A stretch of DNA of 64,000 nucleotides from Pseudodesulfovibrio sp. 5S69 (GTDB taxonomy: Bacteria; Desulfobacterota; Desulfovibrionia; Desulfovibrionales; Desulfovibrionaceae). The stretch is from positions 4,087,501 through 4,151,500 of the forward strand of contig NZ_CP146609.1 of assembly GCF_037094465.1 (NCBI RefSeq), written 5' to 3'. Positions within the stretch are counted from its first letter, which is position 1. Each line of letters begins with the position of its first letter. A program made the translations under genes and the position numbers. Under the pieces are notes generated by a model. That model was not told where the DNA came from and made no database searches. It saw only the letters and a list, made by a program, of their open reading frames with translations. This document shows positions 35,766-44,423 of the stretch, in pieces.

Positions 35766-36590
35766 ATGATCCTCTCCGCCAAGAAGAAGGAGGCGCCGCC
35801 GCCCCGGACCATCGGGCTGATCACGGACTTCGGCCTGACCGACCCCTACGTGGGCCAGGTCAAGGCGGTCCTGGCCCGCAAGGCCCCCAACTGCCCGGTG
35901 GTGGACATCTCCCACCACGTGGCCCCGTTCAACGTAGCCCAGGCCGGGTTCTTCCTGGCCGCCAGCTACGAGCATTTCCCGGGCGACGCGGTCATCCTGG
36001 CCGTGGTCGACCCCGGCGTGGGCACGGACCGGGGCATCGCCTGCCTGGAGATCGGCCACCGGCTGCTGGTGGCCCCGGACAACGGGCTGCTCACCCTGGC
36101 CCTGAACCGCGCCTGGTCCGAGGTGCACGCCTACGACCTGTCCAAGGCCATGGACGCGCCCAAAAAGATCTCGCACACCTTCCACGGCCGGGACGTGTTC
36201 GCCCCGCTCGCCGCCTGGCTGGCGCTGGGCGGCAGGCCCGAAGGCGTGGGCCACGAGATCGACCCGTCGGCCCTGGTCACGCAGACTTGGTCCCGGCCGG
36301 AGATCGACGGCGGGCGGGCCCTGGCCCACGTGGTCCACATCGACCGCTTCGGCAACTGCGTGCTCAACCTGGAGGCGGGCGGCCTGGGCACGCCGTGCGG
36401 CCTGCGCATGGAGTCCCCGGCGGGCGGTCCCCTGGCCTACGCGGTCAAGTACGCGGACATGCCCGAGGGCGAACCCGGCCTGCTCGAAGGCAGCCAGGGG
36501 TTCCTGGAACTGGCGGTGAACCAGCGGTCCGCCGCAAAACGATTCGGCCTGTCCATGGGCGACGCCGTGGAACTGGCCTGGGAGGCCTGA
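35766..36590 (+). CDS. SAM hydrolase / adenosyltransferase (DUF62), 274 aa
   Basis: The SAM hydroxide adenosyltransferase (fluorinase-fold) family is clear: Ile-Thr-Asp-Phe-Gly-Leu-Thr-Asp-Pro-Tyr-Val-Gly near residues 18-30, Asp-Ile-Ser-His near 52, Val-Asp-Pro-Gly-Val-Gly-Thr near 85, Ala-Pro-Asp-Asn-Gly-Leu-Leu near 108, and Phe-His-Gly-Arg-Asp-Val-Phe-Ala-Pro. Known members split SAM to adenosine and methionine with water. It starts immediately after the yitT stop and is followed two bases later by cobS. Control of SAM level near a corrin-pathway gene is suggestive, but the link is inference. Confidence 0.9.
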   Translation: MILSAKKKEAPPPRTIGLITDFGLTDPYVGQVKAVLARKAPNCPVVDISHHVAPFNVAQAGFFLAASYEHFPGDAVILAVVDPGVGTDRGIACLEIGHRLLVAPDNGLLTLALNRAWSEVHAYDLSKAMDAPKKISHTFHGRDVFAPLAAWLALGGRPEGVGHEIDPSALVTQTWSRPEIDGGRALAHVVHIDRFGNCVLNLEAGGLGTPCGLRMESPAGGPLAYAVKYADMPEGEPGLLEGSQGFLELAVNQRSAAKRFGLSMGDAVELAWEA

Positions 36591-36591
36591 C

Positions 36592-37323
36592 GTGCTGCGC
36601 GATTTCTTCGATACCCTCGGCTTTCTGACCCGGCTGGCCCCTGCGAGGGTCATCCCGGAATCGGCCATGAACCGGTGCATGCGCTGGATGCCCCCGGCCG
36701 GGCTGGTCCTCGGCCTGCTCATCGTCCTGCCGCTCCGGCTCGGCCTGTTCGCCGACTCCCCGTGGGTCCAGGCATGGCTCATGGTCGCGGCCTCCATCTA
36801 CCTGACGCGCGGCCTGCACATGGACGGTCTGGCCGACGTGTGCGACGCGGTGACCACCCACACCGACCCCGTGCGCTTCTGGGCGGTGGTCAAGGACAGC
36901 CGCACCGGCGCCTTCGGGGTCATGGGCCTGGTCATGGCCCTGGCCGGACAGGTCGTCCTGTTCCACGCCATGCTCGCCCGCGGCGAATACTGGGCTGCGG
37001 CCTGGGCCTTTGTCCTGGGCCGGGCGGCCGCGGTCTGGCTCGGCTACCACGTACGCCATCTGGTCCGCCCGGGCCTGGGCAAGCTGTACATCGACGGGGC
37101 CACCCTGGGCGTGGCCCTCACGGCCACCCTGTTCACCTTCGCGGCCGGATGGATCATGGCCGGGTTGCCCGCCACCCTGGCGTCCACGGTCATCGTCACC
37201 CTGGTCCTGCTCGGCCTGTTCCGGCTGGCGGAAAAGGTGGGCGGGGCCAACGGCGACTTCCTGGGCTGCGCCGTGATCCTGGGCGAACTGGCCGCCGGGC
37301 TGGGCTTCGCCCTGGTCATGTAG
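36592..37323 (+). CDS. cobS: Adenosylcobinamide-GDP ribazoletransferase (cobalamin synthase)
   Basis: A polytopic membrane protein of 243 aa starting at GTG. The family signature is Thr-Arg-Gly-Leu-His-Met-Asp-Gly-Leu-Ala-Asp near 70-80 and Lys-Asp-Ser-Arg-Thr-Gly-Ala-Phe-Gly near 101-109. Near the end Gly-Gly-x-x-Gly-Asp-x-x-Gly-Cys matches CobS. It joins adenosylcobinamide-GDP and alpha-ribazole (phosphate), the last assembly step of cobalamin. With the CobD-CbiP fusion 25 kb away it supports de novo B12 synthesis. No cobU or cobT is next to it. Confidence 0.93.
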   Translation: MLRDFFDTLGFLTRLAPARVIPESAMNRCMRWMPPAGLVLGLLIVLPLRLGLFADSPWVQAWLMVAASIYLTRGLHMDGLADVCDAVTTHTDPVRFWAVVKDSRTGAFGVMGLVMALAGQVVLFHAMLARGEYWAAAWAFVLGRAAAVWLGYHVRHLVRPGLGKLYIDGATLGVALTATLFTFAAGWIMAGLPATLASTVIVTLVLLGLFRLAEKVGGANGDFLGCAVILGELAAGLGFALVM

Positions 37324-37549
37324 CCCCGCGCGACGAGCCGCCGGCCCCGGACGAAACGGCCGCGTCCTTCGTGGAGGAGAACGACGGGAGCGACTTCCCC
37401 GGCCTGGCGGGAACGCCGCCGGAAAGGGCCTGCCCGACGGCATCTTCCTCAAGGAGAAGAGCGAGGTGCCTGTCAAGACCGATCTCCCCTTGGCAAGAAT
37501 CCCCGGCCCCGGTAGGATGCTCCCATAAACCGACATCCCGGAGGATTTC

Positions 37550-38536
37550 ATGCCGACCCGATTCTCTTCCGCAGCCCCGCTGCTGCTCGCCCTGTTCCTG
37601 CTGTTGCCGGGGTGCGCCCCCAAGATCAAGATATTCGCCTCCCCGGCCACCGAGCCCCTCAAGGAGTACGTGGTCGACGGCGAGGCCGCCGGCAAGATCG
37701 CGCTCATTCATCTGCACGGCTTCCTGTCCACCGAACCGGCCCAGGGCATGCTCCGCTCCCAGCCCAGCCCGGTGCAGGAGATGGTCAACGACCTCAAGCT
37801 GGCCGAGGCCGACGACGACGTCGGGGCCGTGGTCGTGGCCATCGACTCTCCCGGCGGGACCACCACCGCCTCGGACGTGCTCTACCACGAGCTGACCGAC
37901 TTCAAGAAGCGGACCGGCAAGCCCGTGGTGGTGGCCATGTTCGACGTGGCCGCCTCGGGCGGATACTACGCGGCCCTGCCCGCCGACTGGATCGTGGCCC
38001 ACCCGACGACCATCACCGGGTCCGTGGGCGTGATCTTCATGCGGCCCAAGCTGAACGGCTTGATGGACAAGGTCGGCGTGGGCGTGGAGGTCTCCAAGTC
38101 CGGCCGCGACAAGGACATGGGCTCGCCGTTCCGGCCCACTACCGACGAGGAAAAAGCCTTGTTCCAAGGCATTATAGATGACATGGCCGCGCGCTTCTAC
38201 TCCCTGGTCCAGGCCCACCGCCACCTCACCCCGGCCCACCTCGAAACGGTCAAGTCGGCGCGGGTGTTCACCGCGACCCAGGCCCTGTCCATCGGCCTCA
38301 TCGACCAGATCGGCTACATCCAGGACGCCTTTGCCAAGGCCCGCTCCCTGGCCGGCTTGGACCCGAACTGCAAGGTCGTCACCTACCGCCGCGACCTCTA
38401 TCCCGACGACAACCCGTACAACACCCTGGACGCCGCACAGCCGTTCAAGCCGAGCCTGCTCGGCGTGGACGCGAGCTTCATCATGCCGCCCCGGGCGGGC
38501 TTCTGCTACGTCTGGGAAGGCGGGGTGACGCGCTAG
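37550..38536 (+). CDS. S49-family lipoprotein peptidase (SppA-like), 328 aa
   Basis: The signal peptide ends in a lipobox, Leu-Leu-Pro-Gly-Cys near residue 22. The peptidase core is Ala-Ile-Asp-Ser-Pro-Gly-Gly-Thr near 99-106, the Ser nucleophile in Ala-Ala-Ser-Gly-Gly-Tyr-Tyr near 140, Thr-Gly-Ser-Val-Gly-Val-Ile near 160, and a Lys in Ser-Gly-Arg-Asp-Lys-Asp-Met that fits the Ser-Lys dyad. SppA relatives degrade cleaved signal peptides. This one is about half the size of E. coli SppA (a single-repeat form) and appears to be lipid-anchored rather than membrane-spanning. It is a single gene with a hairpin behind it. Confidence 0.88.
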   Translation: MPTRFSSAAPLLLALFLLLPGCAPKIKIFASPATEPLKEYVVDGEAAGKIALIHLHGFLSTEPAQGMLRSQPSPVQEMVNDLKLAEADDDVGAVVVAIDSPGGTTTASDVLYHELTDFKKRTGKPVVVAMFDVAASGGYYAALPADWIVAHPTTITGSVGVIFMRPKLNGLMDKVGVGVEVSKSGRDKDMGSPFRPTTDEEKALFQGIIDDMAARFYSLVQAHRHLTPAHLETVKSARVFTATQALSIGLIDQIGYIQDAFAKARSLAGLDPNCKVVTYRRDLYPDDNPYNTLDAAQPFKPSLLGVDASFIMPPRAGFCYVWEGGVTR

Positions 38537-38563
38537 GCCGCACCCTTTTGCCACGCTGACCCG

Positions 38564-38599
38564 AAAAGGCCCCGGCTCCCATTGGGAACCGGGGCCTTG
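38564..38599 (+). terminator. Hairpin after the S49 peptidase gene
   Basis: GGCCCCGG..TCCC pairs with GGGA..CCGGGGCC; the following T run is short, so strength as an intrinsic terminator is uncertain. It also lies downstream of the converging exporter operon. Confidence 0.65.
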
Positions 38600-38630
38600 C
38601 CGTTGCGTTATCGGCAGTCCTCGCGAAGGG

Positions 38631-39743
38631 TCAGTAGATGCGGTTGCGGAACATGACCACGGCCAGAGCCATGCAGGCCAGCCCGATCAGGGCCAGGGGC
38701 CAGATCTGCATGAGCAGCACGTAGGTCGGCGAGTTCTCGATGAACACGCCCCGGATCAGGACCAGGACGTAGCGCAGGGGGTTGATCAGGGTGATCCACT
38801 GGACCACCCGGCTCATGTTGGCGATGGGCGTGGCGAACCCGGACAGGAGCACGGACGGCATCAGGAACAGGAAGGACCCGAGCAGGGCCTGCTGCATGGT
38901 CACGCTCAAGGAGGATATCATCAGCCCCACGCCCACGGCCGCGAAGATGAAGAAGAACAGGCCGAGGTAGAGCATCCCGACGTTGCCCCGCAGCGGCACC
39001 TCGAACCAGTAGACCGCGGCCAGCATGATCAGCGAGGACTCCAGCAGGCCGATGACCAGACCCGGAGTGGCCTTGCCGATGAGGATGCCGATGGGCGACA
39101 ACGGCGTGACCAGCACCTGGTCGAAGGTCCCGTGCTCCCGCTCGCGGGCCACGGACAGGGCGGTCACCAGCAGGGTCACCACCATGGCGATGACCCCGAC
39201 GATGCCGGGCACGAAGAAGTCCCGGCTCAGGGCGTTTTCGTTGTAGTAGATGCGGGAGACCAGGACGGACGGGCTGGCCCGGCCCACCCCGGCCAGGCGC
39301 GCGGCGTTGTATTGGGCGACCACGTTGCTCAGGTAGTTGCCGATGATCCCCGCGGTATTGGAGTTGCGCCCGTCCAGCAGGGCCTGGACCGGGGCGTTGC
39401 GGCCCGCCTTGAGGTCCCGGGCGAAGGTCTGCCCGATGCGCAGGACGAAGCGCACCTTGCGGCTGTCGATCATCTCCCGGATGACGGACTCGCCGCGGAC
39501 CTCGCCCACCAGATGGAAATACGGGGACCCGGACACCCCGGACAGGAACTCCCGCGACTCCGCGGACCGGCTCAGGTCCTCGAAGGCGAAGGGGATGTCG
39601 GTCAGGTCGAAGGTGGCCGCGTAGCCGAACAGGATCAGCTGGATGATCGGCGGGCCGATGACCACGATGCGGCTCTTCGGGTCCTTGAGCAGGGCCAGGA
39701 ACTCCTTGATGACCAGGGCGATGATGCGGCGGACGCTCTCCAT
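38631..39743 (-). CDS. ABC-2 type transporter permease (YbhR/YhhJ-like), 370 aa
   Basis: An N-terminal membrane segment, a large extracytoplasmic domain (about 45-175) and five C-terminal spans make the ABC-2 permease layout (Thr-Ala-Leu-Ser-Val-Ala-Arg-Glu-Arg-Glu-His-Gly-Thr-Phe-Asp-Gln-Val-Leu-Val is the coupling-helix region). It is the last gene of the exporter operon, four bases after the first permease. Together the two permeases would form a heterodimer across the inner membrane. Substrates of this family include drugs and, in some cases, lipid-linked molecules; none can be assigned here. Confidence 0.9.
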   Translation of the reverse strand: MESVRRIIALVIKEFLALLKDPKSRIVVIGPPIIQLILFGYAATFDLTDIPFAFEDLSRSAESREFLSGVSGSPYFHLVGEVRGESVIREMIDSRKVRFVLRIGQTFARDLKAGRNAPVQALLDGRNSNTAGIIGNYLSNVVAQYNAARLAGVGRASPSVLVSRIYYNENALSRDFFVPGIVGVIAMVVTLLVTALSVAREREHGTFDQVLVTPLSPIGILIGKATPGLVIGLLESSLIMLAAVYWFEVPLRGNVGMLYLGLFFFIFAAVGVGLMISSLSVTMQQALLGSFLFLMPSVLLSGFATPIANMSRVVQWITLINPLRYVLVLIRGVFIENSPTYVLLMQIWPLALIGLACMALAVVMFRNRIY

Positions 39744-39747
39744 GGGC

Positions 39748-40893
39748 TCACTCCAGGCTCTTGCGTGTCTTGCGGAAGGCCAGGGTCATGAACACCAGGG
39801 CCAGGACGACCATGCCCGCGAGGTTGGGCAACAGGACCGAGGCGACGTCGCCCGCCAGGAACAACGTCTGGACGATGTTGACGAAATACTTGGCCGGGAC
39901 GACGAAGGAGAGCACCTGGATGAAGATCGGGGTGCTGGTAAGTTCGAAGATGAACCCGGACAGGAAGAACGACGGCAGGAAGGCGGCCAGCAGGGCTATC
40001 TGCCCGGCCACGAACTGGTTCTTGGCCGTGGAGGAGATGAACAGCCCGAGCCCGAGGGTTCCGATCATGAACACGCCGCCCAGCAGCAGGAGCAGGCTCA
40101 GAGAACCGCGGAACGGAACGTTGAACAGGAACACGGCCATGACGATGCACAGGACCAGGCCGCCCATGCCGAGCAGGAAATAGGGGATCAGCTTGCCCAG
40201 GACGATCTCCAGCCGCCTGACCGGGGTGACCAGCAAGGCCTCCATGGTCCCCCGCTCCCACTCCCTGGCCATGACCATGGCGGTCAGCAGCGTGCCGATC
40301 AGGGTCATGATGATGGCCATGAGGCCGGGCACCAGGAAGTTCTCGCTGCGGATGGCCTCGTTGAACCAGATGCGCTGCTTCAAGTCCACCAGCCCGACCC
40401 GCGCCAGGTTCTCCGCCCCCGGCAGGGTCTCGGAAAACTCGACCAGCCAGCGGTTCCAGGTCATGGTCACGTAGCCGAGGATCTGCAGGGCCCGGTTGGA
40501 GTCCACGCCGTTGACGACCAACTGCACCGGGGCCTGGCCACCGGTCCTCAGGCGGCGGGTGAAGTCCGACTGCAAGCGGATGACCGCGTCCACCTGTCGG
40601 TCCAGCAGCATCTGCTCCGCCTCGCCCCAGGAGGTCGTGGGCACCATGCCGAAATACTCGGAGTGGCGGAAGCGGGCCAGCAGGGTCGAGGCCGTGGGGT
40701 CGGGCTTGTCCATGACAAAGGCCACGGGCAGCTTCTTGGGGTCCAGGCTGATGCCGTAGCCGAAGAGCAGGAGCATGATGATCGGGATGACGAAGGCCAG
40801 GGCGATGCTCGATGGGTCGCGGATGATCTGCAGCCACTCCTTGGCGAGCAGGGCGCGCAGGCGGGTGAAGTCGAGACGGCTGCGCACGGTCAT
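39748..40893 (-). CDS. ABC-2 type transporter permease (YbhS-like), 381 aa
   Basis: Same layout as its neighbour, with Ala-Leu-Leu-Ala-Lys-Glu-Trp-Leu-Gln-Ile-Ile-Arg-Asp-Pro-Ser-Ser at the start, an extracytoplasmic domain of about 130 residues, and Arg-Glu-Trp-Glu-Arg-Gly-Thr-Met-Glu-Ala-Leu-Leu-Val as coupling region. Its ATG overlaps the stop of the ATPase gene (ATGA), and AGGAGG lies almost against the start, so translation may depend on coupling. A longer frame to 41046 is inside the ATPase gene and is rejected. Confidence 0.9.
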   Translation of the reverse strand: MTVRSRLDFTRLRALLAKEWLQIIRDPSSIALAFVIPIIMLLLFGYGISLDPKKLPVAFVMDKPDPTASTLLARFRHSEYFGMVPTTSWGEAEQMLLDRQVDAVIRLQSDFTRRLRTGGQAPVQLVVNGVDSNRALQILGYVTMTWNRWLVEFSETLPGAENLARVGLVDLKQRIWFNEAIRSENFLVPGLMAIIMTLIGTLLTAMVMAREWERGTMEALLVTPVRRLEIVLGKLIPYFLLGMGGLVLCIVMAVFLFNVPFRGSLSLLLLLGGVFMIGTLGLGLFISSTAKNQFVAGQIALLAAFLPSFFLSGFIFELTSTPIFIQVLSFVVPAKYFVNIVQTLFLAGDVASVLLPNLAGMVVLALVFMTLAFRKTRKSLE

Positions 40894-42629
40894 CCCTCCT
40901 TTTGCCGCGCCCGGTGCTCTTCGACCAGGGCTATGAAGGCCTTTTCGATGGTCGCGTCGCCGTCGGTCCCGGCGTACCGCCGGATCTCGTCCGGGGTTCC
41001 CTGGGCCAGCAGCTCCCCGGCCATCATGATCAGCATGCGGTCGCAATACTCGGCCTCTTCCATGAAGTGGGTGGTGACCACCACGGTCACGCCCTGCTCG
41101 GCCAGGGAGTTGATCCGGGCCCAGAACTGCCGCCGGGCCAGGGGGTCGACCCCGGAGGTGGGCTCATCCAGAAAGAGGATGTCGGGCTCGTGCATCAGGG
41201 CGCAGGCCAGGGACAGGCGCTGGCGGAAGCCGAAGGGCAGCTCCCCGGACGTGGTCTCGGCCTGGTCGGCCAGGTCCAGTTCGTTCAGGGCCCACTGCAC
41301 CCGCTCTTCGCGATGCGACCCGGACAACCCATAGACCTTGCTGAAGAAATTCAGGTTTTCAAGCACCGAGAGCTGGCCGTACAAGGAGAACTTCTGGGCC
41401 ATGTAGCCGAGGTTCTTGCGCGCCTTGGCCGCGGCCCGGCGCAGGTTCAGGCCGCCGACCTTCAGGGTCCCGCCCGTGGCGGGCAGCAGGCCGCAGAGCA
41501 TGCGGAAGGTGGTCGACTTGCCCGCCCCGTTGGGGCCGAGCAGGCCGAAGATTTCTCCGCGCTTGACCGAGAAAGTCAGCCCCTTGACCGCGTAGAAATC
41601 GCCGAAACGCCGCTCCAGCCCGGTGACGCTGATGGCCGCGCCGTCGCCGCTTCCGTGCACCCTGGCCACCTTCAGGGCCGGGGCGTCCGCCTGCGTGTCC
41701 CGGTTGAGCAGGAGCATGAAGCCGTCCTCGAAGATGGGCTCGACGGCCTGCGGGTCCTCGGCCCCGGCCTCGCGGAACAGGGATTCCGGCATGTCCTCGT
41801 CCCTGGTGACCACGCGGACCCACCCCGATTCCAAGGTGGCATCGGCGATTCCATGCTTCCCGAAGAGGCGGCTCTGGACCACGCGCGGGGTGGTCTCGGG
41901 CGTGACCCGCCAGGCCCGCCCCCGCGCCTTGTCGACGAAGGTGTCCGGCGCGCCCTGCCCGATCAGTTCGCCGTCCTGGAGAATGAAGACCCGGTCGCAA
42001 CGGGCCGCCTCGTCCAGGTAGGCGGTGCTGACCAGCACGGTGATATCGTCCTTGCGCACCAGGGCGTCCACGATGGACCACAGTTCGCGCCTTGAGAGAG
42101 GGTCCACGCCCACGGTGGGTTCGTCCAGGAGCAGAAAGCGCGGCGTCTTGAGCAGGGAGCAGGCCAGCCCGAGCTTCTGCTTCATGCCGCCGGAGAGCCG
42201 TCCGGCCAGCCGCTTGGTGAACGGAGCCAGGTTGGTCATCTCCATCAGGGATTCGTAGCGCTCGCCGCGCTCCTGCCGTCCCACCCCCTGCAAATCCGCG
42301 TAGAGGTTGAGGTTCTCCTGCACGGTCAGGTCCTCGTACAGGCCGAACCGCTGCGGCATGTAGCCGATGGCCGACTGGATGTCCTGGGCTCGGCCGATGG
42401 AATCCATGCCGAGCACGGTCACGCTGCCTTCGTCCGGGGCCATGATCCCCGTGGCCAGGCGGATGAGCGTGGTCTTGCCCGCGCCGTCCGGACCGAGCAG
42501 GGCATTGACGCTGCCGTGCTCAAGGGCGAACGAGACGCCCCGCAGGGCCTCCACCCGGCCCTTCCCCCGTTTGAAAGTCTTGCGCAAGCCCTTGATCTCC
42601 AGGGGCAGGGAACCGCTTGTCTCCGGCAT
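40890..42629 (-). CDS. Double ABC ATPase (YbhF-like), 579 aa
   Basis: Two nucleotide-binding domains in one chain, about 10-230 and 320-565. Domain 1 has Gly-Pro-Asp-Gly-Ala-Gly-Lys-Thr-Thr, a full signature Leu-Ser-Gly-Gly-Met-Lys-Gln and Walker B Leu-Leu-Leu-Asp-Glu-Pro-Thr-Val-Gly-Val-Asp, but Ser-Thr-Ala-Tyr in place of the H-loop His. Domain 2 has Gly-Pro-Asn-Gly-Ala-Gly-Lys-Ser-Thr and an H-loop His (Thr-Thr-His-Phe-Met), but a degenerate signature (Leu-Pro-Phe-Gly-Phe-Arg-Gln). It drives the two ABC-2 permeases. The start at 42629 gives Met-Pro-Glu-Thr; further upstream is the HlyD gene. Confidence 0.9.
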   Translation of the reverse strand: MPETSGSLPLEIKGLRKTFKRGKGRVEALRGVSFALEHGSVNALLGPDGAGKTTLIRLATGIMAPDEGSVTVLGMDSIGRAQDIQSAIGYMPQRFGLYEDLTVQENLNLYADLQGVGRQERGERYESLMEMTNLAPFTKRLAGRLSGGMKQKLGLACSLLKTPRFLLLDEPTVGVDPLSRRELWSIVDALVRKDDITVLVSTAYLDEAARCDRVFILQDGELIGQGAPDTFVDKARGRAWRVTPETTPRVVQSRLFGKHGIADATLESGWVRVVTRDEDMPESLFREAGAEDPQAVEPIFEDGFMLLLNRDTQADAPALKVARVHGSGDGAAISVTGLERRFGDFYAVKGLTFSVKRGEIFGLLGPNGAGKSTTFRMLCGLLPATGGTLKVGGLNLRRAAAKARKNLGYMAQKFSLYGQLSVLENLNFFSKVYGLSGSHREERVQWALNELDLADQAETTSGELPFGFRQRLSLACALMHEPDILFLDEPTSGVDPLARRQFWARINSLAEQGVTVVVTTHFMEEAEYCDRMLIMMAGELLAQGTPDEIRRYAGTDGDATIEKAFIALVEEHRARQKEG

Positions 42630-42637
42630 GGCCCCGC

Positions 42638-43660
42638 CTAGTTTCCGTCGGCGGTCTGCGCGGCGGGAGCGGCCTCGGAATCGAAACGGACCGTCACCGG
42701 CATACCCAGCCTGAGTACGTTTTCGGGATCGTGGACGTTCAGGCGGACCTCGTAGACCAGGGAGGTGCGCAACTCCGGGGTCTCCACGGACCGGGGTGTG
42801 AACTCGGCGGTGGAGGAGATGAACCCCACCCAGCCCTCGAACCGCTTGTCCGGCCAGGAGTCGGCCACCGCGTAGCCGCGCATGCCCGGCTTGATCAGCC
42901 CGAGCTTGTTCTCGGGCACATAGGTCCGGACCCACTTGGGGTCCATGATGCCCAGGGTAAAGACCGGGCTCTGGGGCGAGGCCATGTCGCCCGGCTCCAG
43001 GTTGCGGCTGCGGACCACCGCCTTGGTGGGCGCATAGAGCGCGCTCTCGGCCAACTGCACCTTGAGCACGTCCAGGTCGGCTTCGAGCTTGTTCAGAGAG
43101 GCCTTGGCCGAGGCGATCTCCTCCCACCGGGCCCCCTTCTCCATGAGGATGCGGTTCTGCACCGCCACCTGGTACTTGGCCTTGGCCACGTCGTACTGGG
43201 CCAGGGCGTCGTCCCGGTCCTGCGGTGAGTTGGCCCCGCTCTTGAGCAGCCGCGACTGCCGATCAAAGGTCCGCTTGGTCAAATTCCGCTCGGCCAACGC
43301 CTGGCGTTCCTCGGCAAGGGCCTGCTGGATCTCTTCGGGCCGGGAACCGTTCTCCAACTGGATGACCACATACTTCTGGGCTTCCACCCCGGCCTGGAGT
43401 GCCTTGATCTGGGACTCCAGCCGCTGGGTCTTCAGCTGGGCCAGTTTCTGGCCGCCTTCGACCTCGTCGCCCTCCTCCACCAGGACGTCCCGAATCCGCT
43501 CGCTGTCCTTGAAGGCAAGATTGACCTGTCGGATGTCCACGTTCCCGTAGAGCACCAGCGGGCCCGTGTCCGCGCATTCGGGGCAAAACACCCTGTACGC
43601 CCAGTAACCGCCTCCGCCGAGGAGAACCACAGCCAAGATAATTATGACAACCTTACGCAT
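42638..43660 (-). CDS. HlyD/YbhG-family periplasmic adaptor, 340 aa
   Basis: An N-terminal membrane anchor (about 4-22) and a Cys-x2-Cys pair at about 26-29 precede a lipoyl-like half-motif (Gly-Asn-Val-Asp-Ile-Arg-Gln-Val). A coiled coil of about 110 residues rich in Glu/Gln/Lys/Ala follows, then the second half-motif (Leu-Tyr-Ala-Pro-Thr-Lys-Ala-Val-Val; Glu-Pro-Gly-Asp-Met) and a beta-barrel. It links the inner-membrane pump to an outer-membrane channel (TolC type, not in this window). It follows marR by 59 bases and precedes the ATPase by 8. The start at 43660 has GAGGAAG upstream. Confidence 0.9.
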   Translation of the reverse strand: MRKVVIIILAVVLLGGGGYWAYRVFCPECADTGPLVLYGNVDIRQVNLAFKDSERIRDVLVEEGDEVEGGQKLAQLKTQRLESQIKALQAGVEAQKYVVIQLENGSRPEEIQQALAEERQALAERNLTKRTFDRQSRLLKSGANSPQDRDDALAQYDVAKAKYQVAVQNRILMEKGARWEEIASAKASLNKLEADLDVLKVQLAESALYAPTKAVVRSRNLEPGDMASPQSPVFTLGIMDPKWVRTYVPENKLGLIKPGMRGYAVADSWPDKRFEGWVGFISSTAEFTPRSVETPELRTSLVYEVRLNVHDPENVLRLGMPVTVRFDSEAAPAAQTADGN

Positions 43661-43719
43661 ACCGTAACGACTTCCTCTTTTTATGGTGCGAGGCTTCAAA
43701 GCCTCCTTCCATTATCGCA

Positions 43720-44217
43720 TCAAGCGCCGCCGAGGGGAAACAATTTTTCAATCAACCTCCTGAACTCGCCTTTTTCCTCGTCGTCCAGGGGCGAAAGCGT
43801 CCGCTCCATGAGCCCGAGACATTCGGGCAGGGCCCGCTCCACCAGGGCGGCGCCCTCCGGCGTCAGGACGACCAGGGTCTGCCGCCTGTCGCGCTCGTCC
43901 GGCTGCCGGGCAACCAGCCCCTGCTCCTCCAGGCCCCGGATCAGCCCGGACATGGTCGCCCTGGAGATGCCCTGCTCGTCGGCCAGTTCCGAGGGCAGTG
44001 CCCGCCAGACCTCCCGGCGCCGCAGGAGCATGAGCACGATCCAGCGGCCGTGGCTCAACCCGTGCTCGCCGAGCACCCGGTCCAGCCGCGACAGGCATTC
44101 GCTGCCCAGCGCGAGGAGCCGGATGAATATCTGCACGCCGGCCGCGTCGACGTTCGGGAGGATGGCCTTGAACCGGGCGATCATCGCTTCGTCGGGAAAA
44201 TCCTTCAGGTAAAACAT
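43720..44217 (-). CDS. MarR-family transcriptional regulator, 165 aa
   Basis: A winged helix-turn-helix sits at about 55-125 (Leu-Ala-Asp-Glu-Gln-Gly-Ile-Ser-Arg-Ala-Thr-Met-Ser-Gly-Leu-Ile-Arg-Gly-Leu-Glu; wing with Asp-Glu-Arg-Asp-Arg-Arg). Long helices on both sides form the dimer. It is the first gene of the exporter operon, so it very likely represses its own promoter until a substrate of the pump binds. The -10 element ends six bases before the ATG, so the start codon may coincide with the transcript start (leaderless). No Shine-Dalgarno precedes the ATG at 44217; a later Met12 is possible. Confidence 0.9.
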   Translation of the reverse strand: MFYLKDFPDEAMIARFKAILPNVDAAGVQIFIRLLALGSECLSRLDRVLGEHGLSHGRWIVLMLLRRREVWRALPSELADEQGISRATMSGLIRGLEEQGLVARQPDERDRRQTLVVLTPEGAALVERALPECLGLMERTLSPLDDEEKGEFRRLIEKLFPLGGA

Positions 44218-44223
44218 GACGCC

Positions 44224-44252
44224 ACAATAGTTAGGTGGCTAATCATTGTCAA
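44224..44252 (-). promoter_or_regulatory. marR promoter with an internal palindrome
   Basis: On the minus strand TTGACA (44252-44247) and TATTGT (44229-44224) are 17 bp apart. Between them lies the inverted repeat TTAG-GTGG-CTAA (44231-44242). A regulator sitting there would block polymerase directly. Confidence 0.75.
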
Positions 44253-44423
44253 GAGGGCTGCGGACGACGACCGGCGGGGAAGCGTGCCGGGGCGTGCGCG
44301 GCCCATCGTGAACCGGCCTGGCGCGGGGCGGGGCCCGCCCGTCGCTTGCGGCCATCGCGTATTGCAAGTGGCGGTTGGTTGTCGTAGGGTCGGGGCTTCA
44401 CCCGAATTCCAAGGAGTTTTCCC

